A stretch of 5,140 bases of DNA. Origin: Pseudomonadota bacterium (lineage in GTDB: Bacteria; Pseudomonadota; Alphaproteobacteria; Rhodospirillales; UBA2165). The DNA lies in assembly GCA_027592155.1 (NCBI GenBank), contig JAQCKY010000234.1:1-5140 (forward strand), in the 5' to 3' direction. The notes under the pieces are model-generated. The model did no database searches, had not been told where the DNA came from, and saw only the letters and a list, made by a program, of their open reading frames with translations. Position numbers and translations under genes: made by a program. This document shows positions 1 through 5,140 of the stretch, in pieces (position 1 is the first letter of the stretch; the number at the start of each line of letters is the position of its first letter).

Positions 1-735
1 AGGATCCTGGCAGCTCCCCGCCACTGCTGCCGCGCCGAGCGAAACACGGATCCGGTCTCGTATTTTTCCCGTCAAGGCATTATCGGGGCTCCGCTGCTCG
101 CGCGTGCCGTCGGAGAGAATGACGAGCGTATCGCTGTTGGCTTGCGCATATCCGTGAAGCTGAACAACCGTTGCCTGCGGCCAGCGGTCCGATAACGCAA
201 TATGCGCTTGATGAAAAAGAGATTGCGTATCGTGTGCCGGATCCGATGAGGGGTATGCCCGGAGACCCCCACCGCAAATCCGGGTCTTGCCGCTGCAGGC
301 CGACGGCGCACGTGCCGCGCATCGATTATTGCCCGAAATAATCGCAGCCCTTGCCCCCAGTGCGATCAGCAAATGGGCAGCCTGCAATCCAGTGGCCCGA
401 TCTTTTTCAGGATGGGGCGCTTCGAGAAGGATATCTCGGTCCGGGTCTTCGGCAATCATAACGATCGGTGAGCCCGAGATGTCGGGAGAATAAACAAGCA
501 AAAACGCCTTGCCACCATCGATCACTCTTTGGCGGCGAAAGGTCGGCGGCGCGTCCTTGCCGCCCATGGCGGCGAGCAGTGACGCAATGGCTACTTCCGA
601 ATAGGGCAGGCGATCGACTGAGTCGGGTTCGGAAAAAGAAAAGTTGCGGACAAAGTCAACGAGCGTGCCGGCCTGAACAACTCCTGACGGGGTAGCCGCG
701 ATGAGCGCAAAGACGATGATTAGAATTTTGCACAC
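1..735 (-). CDS. Putative exported protein of unknown function, His/Asp-rich (3' end outside window)
   Basis: The frame is open for 245 codons from a GTG at 733-735 to the left edge, so the C-terminus is missing. The GTG is chosen because it gives a clean Sec signal peptide: Lys3, hydrophobic residues 4-14 (ILIIVFALIAA), and a likely cut after VQA at about residue 22. A GGGA lies 7 bases upstream. It starts 17 bases after the aldolase-like gene and is probably in the same operon. I do not recognise the family. The mature part has clustered polar residues: PHPEKD (H108, D112), H121, an NNRC turn (136-139), SDPAHD then LFHQAH (D165, H168, H175, H178), and QLHG (H194). It also has Cys at 139, 147, 154 and 242, which could form disulfides in the periplasm. 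This layout is reminiscent of metal-dependent amidohydrolases such as the N-formylglutamate amidohydrolase fold, but that is a weak inference. That the gene is real is much surer than its function. Confidence 0.8.
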   Translation of the reverse strand, partial: MCKILIIVFALIAATPSGVVQAGTLVDFVRNFSFSEPDSVDRLPYSEVAIASLLAAMGGKDAPPTFRRQRVIDGGKAFLLVYSPDISGSPIVMIAEDPDRDILLEAPHPEKDRATGLQAAHLLIALGARAAIISGNNRCAARAPSACSGKTRICGGGLRAYPSSDPAHDTQSLFHQAHIALSDRWPQATVVQLHGYAQANSDTLVILSDGTREQRSPDNALTGKIRDRIRVSLGAAAVAGSCQDP

Positions 736-752
736 TTGCGGGTCCCGTAGGT

Positions 753-1457
753 TTAGAGTTCCGGGTCTCCAGCGGTCATATACTCCCACAGACGCTCGTA
801 AATTCGGCCGGTCCCGGTCGCCCGTATGGCTGCCTGCTCATCGGTAAAGCATATTGATTCGGGCGTCTTTCCGGTGGCCAGCACGGCAAGTTCCGTTCCT
901 GCCGACTCCTCCAGATAAAACGCCATGACGATGCTTTCTTCCACGCTGGGTCCGACGCAGACTGCACCATTGCCCCGCATGACAATTGCTCGCGCGGGCC
1001 CCAGCGTTTTGGCAAAGGCGATTGCCTGCTCGTCTGATCGTATGAGCAACGGATCGTCCCACAGCGGGGGGTGCGGATGGAAATAGGACCCGAATCCGAT
1101 CCGGGCTTTTGGCGTCTGCTGGAAAGTGGACAGGGTCAGAACATTGCGGGGAAAGATACGGCAGATGCCGTTTACATCCGGCCTTGCGGCATAAATCCTC
1201 TGGTGACAGCGTACTTCTCCAAGAACACCGTCGGGAAGGGGGCCGTCGATCGGAACGCTTGTTCCATCCTCTCCGGGGCCTATGAGACCCATAGGCTTCG
1301 GCGCGCAAACAAGAAAATTCTTGTCGTCGAGTCGTGCGCTGACATGTCCGTATGCGTGGACCAGGTTATGGCGCGCGAGTGCCCGCGCGGCCAGCCTGAC
1401 ACGACGCTGCGTCGCCTCCAGAGGCTCACCCAGAGAGCCAAACTCGGTTTCCGGCAC
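753..1457 (-). CDS. Class II aldolase/adducin family protein with degenerate zinc site
   Basis: This is a 234-residue cytoplasmic protein of the size usual for fuculose-phosphate-aldolase-like class II enzymes. Family landmarks are visible: an N-terminal helix with NLVHAYGHVSAR (31-42), the GEVRCHQRIYAARPDV block (80-95) carrying the Glu81 that matches the catalytic Glu, and RGNGAVCVGPSVEES (161-175), which matches the family's RxHGxxxxG stretch. The metal ligands look lost. The usual HxH after RPDVxxV reads CRIFP (Arg100, Phe102), and the later His reads Asn163. An HPHP run at 127-130 might provide other ligands. The enzyme may therefore be a non-zinc aldolase, decarboxylase or epimerase relative, or non-catalytic. 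The start is GTG, with AGGAG at 1468-1472 lying 10 bases upstream inside the end of the preceding gene, which suggests translational coupling. Family assignment is firm; the reaction is unknown. Confidence 0.88.
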   Translation of the reverse strand: MPETEFGSLGEPLEATQRRVRLAARALARHNLVHAYGHVSARLDDKNFLVCAPKPMGLIGPGEDGTSVPIDGPLPDGVLGEVRCHQRIYAARPDVNGICRIFPRNVLTLSTFQQTPKARIGFGSYFHPHPPLWDDPLLIRSDEQAIAFAKTLGPARAIVMRGNGAVCVGPSVEESIVMAFYLEESAGTELAVLATGKTPESICFTDEQAAIRATGTGRIYERLWEYMTAGDPEL

Positions 1458-1463
1458 CGGGAT

Positions 1464-2318
1464 CTAGCTCCTGAATTCGGGAATATCGGGTTTTGCGCCC
1501 CAGACACAAAAGGCTTCCGGCGTGAACGGAAACTGTCTTGGACGATAGTTGGGGTCATCGATCAGCCGCACGCCATGGGAATACTCATAGACCATGCCAT
1601 CGGGGCCCTCGAAATACAGAAACATCGCGCCGGATGTGGCGTGCCGACCCGGTCCGAAGACCACGCGGACCTGTTGCGACGACAGGAAGTACCAGGACCG
1701 CATGACGTCATCGATGCTGTCGACCTGAAAATTGATATGCTGAATCCCGGGGCCGTTGGCAGGGAAAAGAGCAATCCGGTGGTGAACATGGTCAAACGAC
1801 AGCAATCCTGCGTCGCCGATCCAGTCATTCGGGTGGATGTTGAAATGTGTCGTCCAGAACGCTTCGTCGCGCCGTGCGTCGGTGGTTCTGAGGCCAACAT
1901 GACTGAAACCGTTAATGCCTGCATCGCGGGTCGGAAAATAGCGTCGCGTTGCCTTGTGCGGTCGTACGGCTAGATCGAATTTATTACCGGTCGGGTCCTG
2001 GAAGGTGATGAACTGCTGAACGCGCCGGTCGTTGCATTCCTCGGGGGTCCCATGGCTAACATCGACCCCGGCCCCCTTCAATGTATCGAATGCGTCTCTT
2101 AAGGCTTCTTCGTCTGCCAGTTCGAATCCCAGAACGTGGTCCGAAGGCGCGCCAGCGACATAACAGATGTCATGGTCGCGATCATCCCCCCGAACATAGG
2201 CGCGGTTCTCTTCCTCCCGGACGAGCTGCAATCCCAGGGTTTCAGTTGCAAACCGCACAGCACTCGGGAGGTCGGCAGTCCCGACCCTTGCATAGGCCAA
2301 GTCGACAATTTCTATCAT
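1464..2318 (-). CDS. VOC family extradiol ring-cleavage dioxygenase-like protein
   Basis: This 284-residue cytoplasmic protein has two vicinal-oxygen-chelate modules (about 4-119 and 136-250), the architecture and length of type I extradiol dioxygenases such as 2,3-dihydroxybiphenyl 1,2-dioxygenase (BphC). The second module carries the expected Fe(II) triad: His140 (GFSHVGL), His194 (GIQHINF) and Glu245 (VYEYSHG). The active-site residues also line up. HVHHRIAL (177-184) supplies the catalytic His (179 or 180). His226 (GPGRH) and Tyr235 sit at the same 9- and 10-residue spacings before Glu245 as His241 and Tyr250 do before Glu260 in BphC. An active O2-dependent cleavage of a catechol-like ring is therefore likely; the substrate is not identifiable. 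The ATG at 2316-2318 has no clear Shine-Dalgarno. It is the first gene of the leftward operon and ends six bases before the aldolase-like gene. A non-dioxygenase VOC enzyme remains possible. Confidence 0.9.
   Translation of the reverse strand: MIEIVDLAYARVGTADLPSAVRFATETLGLQLVREEENRAYVRGDDRDHDICYVAGAPSDHVLGFELADEEALRDAFDTLKGAGVDVSHGTPEECNDRRVQQFITFQDPTGNKFDLAVRPHKATRRYFPTRDAGINGFSHVGLRTTDARRDEAFWTTHFNIHPNDWIGDAGLLSFDHVHHRIALFPANGPGIQHINFQVDSIDDVMRSWYFLSSQQVRVVFGPGRHATSGAMFLYFEGPDGMVYEYSHGVRLIDDPNYRPRQFPFTPEAFCVWGAKPDIPEFRS
1468..1472 (-). promoter_or_regulatory. Ribosome binding site for the aldolase-like gene
   Basis: AGGAG on the minus strand lies 10 bases before the GTG at 1455-1457 and inside the last codons of the VOC gene. 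It supports the GTG start, which no ATG nearby could replace, and coupling of the two genes. Confidence 0.6.
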
Positions 2319-2324
2319 GGCAGC

Positions 2325-2352
2325 ATGATAGATTGCGCACCCTCAGGCGCAA
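2325..2352 (-). promoter_or_regulatory. Possible promoter of the leftward operon (leaderless start)
   Basis: Reading leftward, TTGCGC (2347-2352) and TATCAT (2325-2330) are separated by 16 bases and resemble -35 and -10 boxes. Initiation about 6-7 bases after the -10 would fall at the ATG of the VOC gene. This would fit the absence of a Shine-Dalgarno there. The -35 matches the consensus only in part, so this is a candidate only. Confidence 0.3.
2333..2352. promoter_or_regulatory. Inverted repeat TTGCGC-N8-GCGCAA, operator candidate
   Basis: This is a perfect 6-base dyad with an 8-base centre, sized for a dimeric transcription factor. One arm coincides with the candidate -35 box of the leftward operon, so a bound protein would be expected to repress it or respond to its substrate. 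No regulator gene is in the window to pair it with. Confidence 0.4.
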
Positions 2353-2418
2353 GAGCGATCTTGTCGGCGGGAGCTCTTACGATCCCGTGTTTTCGACAAT
2401 TGATTTAGTGGATTCAAA

Positions 2419-2433
2419 CGGAAATTTTTTCCG
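2419..2433. repeat. Palindrome CGGAAA-TTT-TTTCCG in the divergent region
   Basis: This is a perfect 6-base inverted repeat around TTT, lying about 140 bases upstream of the predicted sigma-54 transcription start. That distance suits a binding site for a bacterial enhancer-binding protein. It could equally be an operator for the leftward operon or a chance AT-rich palindrome. Confidence 0.35.
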
Positions 2434-2536
2434 CTCTCTCCCTCTGTGCGGCGTATTTTGCCGGGTGCGCATTATGGCAAAGATACGGATCCAATAAATA
2501 ATCCATATACCACAGTGTTTTACAGGTAACGGCTAG

Positions 2537-2554
2537 TTGGCCCAGTTCTTGCAT
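2537..2554 (+). promoter_or_regulatory. Sigma-54 (RpoN) promoter upstream of the dehydratase gene
   Basis: TTGGCCC-N4-TTGCAT matches the -24/-12 consensus TGGCAC-N5-TTGCA with one mismatch in the -24 element. The invariant GG (2539-2540) and GC (2551-2552) are exactly 10 bases apart. Transcription would start near 2563-2566 and leave a leader of about 50 bases before the ATG at 2614. If real, expression of this polysaccharide gene needs RpoN and an ATP-driven activator bound upstream. Confidence 0.65.
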
Positions 2555-2598
2555 CCCGCTTTGATGAGAACTTCTCCCGTCAGGGGAAAACCAATCAC

Positions 2599-2609
2599 GG
2601 AGCAGGGGG
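2599..2609 (+). promoter_or_regulatory. Ribosome binding site of the dehydratase gene
   Basis: A purine-rich GGAGCAGGGGG stretch ends four bases before the ATG at 2614. It supports this start over later in-frame ATG codons, which lack such a site. Confidence 0.6.
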
Positions 2610-2613
2610 CCGT

Positions 2614-4776
2614 ATGTCACTTGAGTCGCAACACCGGGTAACCGATCGGAATCCGTCAGATCGGCGGACGGCCTCTGATGAGGCCGTTCAGTCGAGAGAC
2701 GATCCGCAACGGGCAATCGGGGCGGTGTGGACATTTCCGCAGGCATTGCGGGTCTGGATCCGCAGGAAAGCGCCGCTCGAAATTCGTCAGTCCCACTTCG
2801 TCTTTCTTCACGACATTTTTGCCGCGATCACCGCTTTCTTTCTGGCGCATGCCATCATTGGGTGGGGCGATACCGATGGCCAGCTAAAGCTGCCGGGTGC
2901 GACCGACGCGCTCGCGGTTGTTCTGATGTCGGCCTTGGTTTTTGCCTTGATGCGACTTTATTGCCGCCTCTGGCAATACACGTCGATCGAGGATATTTCC
3001 GCTATTCTGAAGGCAACGGCCATCCAAACCGGCTTGATTGGGATGACCGGTGCGGCACTCCCTCATATCGTTGCGATACCGTTGTCTGCCCTTTTCGTAA
3101 ACGCGCTGATGCTGAGCGCATTTTTGATTGGACCGCGATTTCTGGCGCGGCTTCGTCAGGGGCGAAAGCGGGGAAATAGAGGACCTGCCGTCTACGATCA
3201 GATTCCCATCCTGATTGTTGGAGCCGGTGATAGCACGGAACTATTTCTTCGTGCTCTGGAGAGCCATCCAAACTCGATTTACAGGGCGGTCGGAATCGTC
3301 GATGAGATGGGGGCCTATCTGAGAGGCAGTATCCATGGTGTCGAGATTTTGGGGCGGATCGATGAGATCGGCGCCGCCGTCGAGGGATTGGATCGAAAAG
3401 GAGAGAGGCCGCATAAACTCGTTGTTACGGAGGACGGTCTTTCACCCGCAGCCATGCGGGAACTTCTCGATGCCGCCGCGGCGAATGGTATGAGCCTCAG
3501 CCGTTCACCCCGTGCAACGGAGTTGACCAACGGTGTTGACGACAAGGCGGATGTCAAGCCGGTTGCGATTGAAGATCTTCTTGGGCGACCTCAAACGCTG
3601 CTTGATCGGGCTTCCATGGCGAAGATGATCAAGGGGGCGAGAGTTCTGGTCACCGGAGCTGGCGGCACGATCGGTAGTGAATTGGTTCGGCAGATTTCCG
3701 ACCTGGAACCGTCGCATCTCTCGTTGATGGATAACTCCGAACTGCATCTCTATGAAATCGACATGGAGCTCTCGCAAAGGCACCCGGGCCTCAATCGCTC
3801 GAAAGAAATGGGAGATGTCAGAGATCGGCAGCGGGTCCGCGATGTCATGGTTCGTCGGCGTCCGACCGTCGTTTTTCACGCAGCGGCCATGAAGTATGTG
3901 CCGATGGTCGAAGACAATCCCGCCGAGGGCGTCCTGACAAATGTGCGCGGGACTCAGAATGTTGCCGATGCATCCGTAGAATTCGGCGTAGAAGTCATGG
4001 TTCTTATCTCGACCGATAAGGCGGTTAATCCGACCAGTGTGATGGGGGTCACCAAAAGGATCGCGGAAAGCTATTGTCAGTCGCTTGACCTTCGATCTGC
4101 CGATATGGAACGGACGACGCGCTTTGTGACGGTAAGGTTTGGCAATGTATTGGGTTCCACGGGATCGGTTGTACCGCTATTTCAGCGGCAGCTCGCGGCT
4201 GGAGGACCCCTGACCGTTACAGACCCCAACGTCACGCGCTATTTCATGACGGTATCTGAGGCAGTGAGTCTCGTGTTGCGAGCCTCCGCTGCGGGTCGTC
4301 AGAGGCTGGATCATGCCGGCCGGATTTTCGTCCTGGAAATGGGGGAGCCCGTTCGGATCCGAGACCTGGCCAACCAGATGATTCGTTTGGCAGGGCTGGT
4401 GCCTGAACGAGATATCAAGGTGGTCTTTACCGGTCTGCGTCCGGGTGAGAAGCTGTTTGAGGAACCGTTGCACGCCTCGGAGGAAATGGTTCCGACAGCC
4501 GTGAACGGACTGCTTCTCGCATCGCCCCGTATTCCGGACAGGAATGAGTTGCTGGAGCAGATCGACGACCTGATCTCTGCCGCTGAAGCGCGTGCGATCG
4601 AACGCATACACAATTTATTGCCGAAATTGGTTCCCGAATATCGGCGGAGTCTGGGCACCGCACCACAGCTTATCGCGACGGCGGAGAGCGTCAGTGCCGA
4701 GTCGGCTTTGAAACGGGAATCCACAGACTCGAGCACTCCTATCGCATACTCATCGCCAATCCGCGATGCAGGGTAG
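2614..4776 (+). CDS. Membrane-bound UDP-N-acetylglucosamine 4,6-dehydratase-like polysaccharide biosynthesis protein (WbpM/CapD/FlaA1 family)
   Basis: The 720-residue protein has the long WbpM layout. Residues 1-55 form a polar cytoplasmic tail, followed by about four membrane segments (roughly 62-83, 97-117, 131-150, 153-173). Next comes a CoA-binding-like nucleotide-fold domain beginning PILIVGAGDST (198-208), then the SDR dehydratase domain (about 340-620). The dehydratase has the NAD(P)-binding GAGGTIGSE (348-356), the HAAAMKYVP block (422-430), and Asp468-Lys469 with Met477 and Lys481 in STDKAVNPTSVMGVTKR. Met in place of the usual SDR Tyr is normal for these long forms. RFGNVLGSTGSV and GLRPGEKLFEE are further family signatures. 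It would convert a UDP-HexNAc to a 4-keto-6-deoxy sugar at the inner membrane for capsule, O-antigen or exopolysaccharide. The N-terminal tail and a Ser-rich C-terminal tail (about 680-720) make it longer than typical members of about 600-660. Exact substrate is inferred; family is certain. Confidence 0.95.
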   Translation: MSLESQHRVTDRNPSDRRTASDEAVQSRDDPQRAIGAVWTFPQALRVWIRRKAPLEIRQSHFVFLHDIFAAITAFFLAHAIIGWGDTDGQLKLPGATDALAVVLMSALVFALMRLYCRLWQYTSIEDISAILKATAIQTGLIGMTGAALPHIVAIPLSALFVNALMLSAFLIGPRFLARLRQGRKRGNRGPAVYDQIPILIVGAGDSTELFLRALESHPNSIYRAVGIVDEMGAYLRGSIHGVEILGRIDEIGAAVEGLDRKGERPHKLVVTEDGLSPAAMRELLDAAAANGMSLSRSPRATELTNGVDDKADVKPVAIEDLLGRPQTLLDRASMAKMIKGARVLVTGAGGTIGSELVRQISDLEPSHLSLMDNSELHLYEIDMELSQRHPGLNRSKEMGDVRDRQRVRDVMVRRRPTVVFHAAAMKYVPMVEDNPAEGVLTNVRGTQNVADASVEFGVEVMVLISTDKAVNPTSVMGVTKRIAESYCQSLDLRSADMERTTRFVTVRFGNVLGSTGSVVPLFQRQLAAGGPLTVTDPNVTRYFMTVSEAVSLVLRASAAGRQRLDHAGRIFVLEMGEPVRIRDLANQMIRLAGLVPERDIKVVFTGLRPGEKLFEEPLHASEEMVPTAVNGLLLASPRIPDRNELLEQIDDLISAAEARAIERIHNLLPKLVPEYRRSLGTAPQLIATAESVSAESALKRESTDSSTPIAYSSPIRDAG

Positions 4777-4807
4777 GACAGGGTCGGAATAGTCGATGGT
4801 AACAGCG

Positions 4808-4838
4808 CGGCTTTGAAGCAGCAGCGCGAGCCGATTTT
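4808..4838 (+). terminator. Weak hairpin plus T-run after the dehydratase gene
   Basis: CGGCT (4808-4812) can pair with AGCCG (4829-4833) across a 16-base loop, followed by ATTTT. The stem is short and the T-run only four bases, so it is at best a weak or partial terminator. Confidence 0.2.
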
Positions 4839-4846
4839 GACGTTCC

Positions 4847-4880
4847 GTTAACCCTCTTCGGTTAACCATTGTCGTTAACC
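4847..4880. repeat. Three GTTAACC direct repeats upstream of the Wzz-type gene
   Basis: Identical GTTAACC heptamers begin at 4847, 4861 and 4874, so they are spaced 14 and 13 bases apart. Each contains the self-complementary GTTAAC. The TTAACCAT around the second copy resembles a CtrA half-site of alphaproteobacteria, but the TTAA-N7-TTAA spacing of full CtrA boxes is not met (10 and 9 bases here). The array lies about 85-115 bases before the next start codon, a usual position for a regulator site. Confidence 0.5.
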
Positions 4881-4903
4881 AGAACTGCGATAGTCAGAAT
4901 GAT
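4875..4903 (+). promoter_or_regulatory. Tentative promoter for the Wzz-type gene
   Basis: TTAACC (4875-4880) and AATGAT (4898-4903) lie 17 bases apart, each a 4-of-6 match to vegetative -35 and -10 boxes. The -35 is the third GTTAACC repeat, so the repeat-binding protein would control it. Read-through from the sigma-54 promoter is an alternative. Confidence 0.2.
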
Positions 4904-4963
4904 GCACACTGTTAAGAGAAACATATCTCTCAAGAGCCGGCTTGTCGCCAGGTTGGGGGATTG

Positions 4964-5140
4964 ATGCAACATACCGCAAGGGTCATCAAGCTTGAGACAC
5001 CGGAGAGCCCGCCGGAAAAAATCGACGTGCCTGTGGCGCTGCCGACACCGGCGGATGTTGTTCTACTATTCTGGCGCCGGAAGGCTTTGCTGATTGGCAC
5101 AGTGATTCTGGTGACCGGATTCTCGCTACTCGCAGCTTTC
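4964..5140 (+). CDS. Wzz-type polysaccharide chain-length determinant / co-polymerase, N-terminal fragment (cut by window end)
   Basis: Fifty-nine codons are visible from the ATG at 4964 to the right edge, with no stop. After a Pro/Glu-rich cytoplasmic leader, DVVLLFWRRKALL (31-43) and the hydrophobic segment ALLIGTVILVTGFSLLAAF (41-59) form the cytoplasmic end and first transmembrane helix typical of Wzz/ExoP-like proteins, where an Asp plus a W-R-R-K motif precedes the helix. These inner-membrane proteins set polymer length or help export. Placement just after a nucleotide-sugar dehydratase agrees. A GGGGGA ends three bases before the ATG, rather close; the TTG directly upstream (4961) is an alternative start. 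An upstream in-frame stop at 4913 limits extension. Whether a C-terminal tyrosine kinase domain exists cannot be seen. Confidence 0.8.
   Translation, partial: MQHTARVIKLETPESPPEKIDVPVALPTPADVVLLFWRRKALLIGTVILVTGFSLLAAF

Noticed and set aside
72..695. Several short open frames on both strands at the left end
   Set aside because: All are overlapped by the continuous signal-peptide-bearing minus-strand frame 735 to 1, which explains the region better.
1071..1973. A 300-codon open frame on the plus strand
   Set aside because: It lies antisense to the VOC and aldolase-like genes, both of which show clear domains and active-site motifs. Its translation shows no recognisable fold and it reflects GC-rich codon bias.
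2351..2378. Inverted repeat AAGAGC / GCTCTT
   Set aside because: The arms are only six bases with a 16-base spacer and no T-run; too weak to call an operator or terminator by itself.
2414..2746. A 110-codon minus-strand frame across the divergent region
   Set aside because: It overlaps the sigma-54 promoter and the start of the dehydratase gene, and its composition (many Pro, Arg, Ser) suggests a shadow frame.
4837..4865. TTGACG as -35 with GGTTAA as -10
   Set aside because: The -35 is good but the -10 matches only two of six positions at the proper spacing.
4847..4880. A full CtrA box (TTAA-N7-TTAA)
   Set aside because: The TTAA cores are 10 and 9 bases apart, not 7, so only half-site similarity can be claimed.

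Overview
The window looks like part of an alphaproteobacterial chromosome. This is inferred from moderately high GC, GC-rich third codon positions, a sigma-54-type promoter, and an envelope-polysaccharide gene order typical of marine or soil alphaproteobacteria. The exact order or genus cannot be read from the sequence. No tRNA, rRNA, CRISPR array, insertion sequence or phage gene is visible.

Left half (1-2318, minus strand): three genes are read right to left as a tight probable operon. First comes a two-domain VOC-fold extradiol ring-cleavage dioxygenase-like protein (1464-2318) with its metal ligands intact. Six bases later, in the same reading frame, comes a class II aldolase/adducin-fold protein (753-1457) in which the usual three zinc histidines appear to be replaced. 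After 17 more bases comes a secreted protein of unknown function (735 down past the left edge). That last gene starts with GTG, is open for all 245 codons in the window and is cut by the window end. The set suggests a small catabolic module acting on an aromatic or related compound, with an exported partner. The substrate is not readable.

Centre (2319-2613): a divergent regulatory region of about 295 bases without a gene. It holds a good sigma-54 promoter (GG-N10-GC) reading rightward, an upstream AT-cored palindrome, and a TTGCGC-N8-GCGCAA dyad that overlaps a possible -35 box for the leftward operon.

Right half (2614-5140, plus strand): a 720-residue membrane-bound WbpM/CapD/FlaA1-type nucleotide-sugar 4,6-dehydratase. 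It is followed by a 187-base gap with three GTTAACC repeats, then the first 59 codons of a Wzz-type polysaccharide chain-length/co-polymerase protein that runs off the right edge. This is the beginning of an exopolysaccharide, capsule or O-antigen cluster. The dehydratase would supply a 6-deoxy-4-keto amino-sugar precursor, and the Wzz-type protein would set chain length or help export. Nothing links the two halves functionally apart from the shared divergent promoter region.
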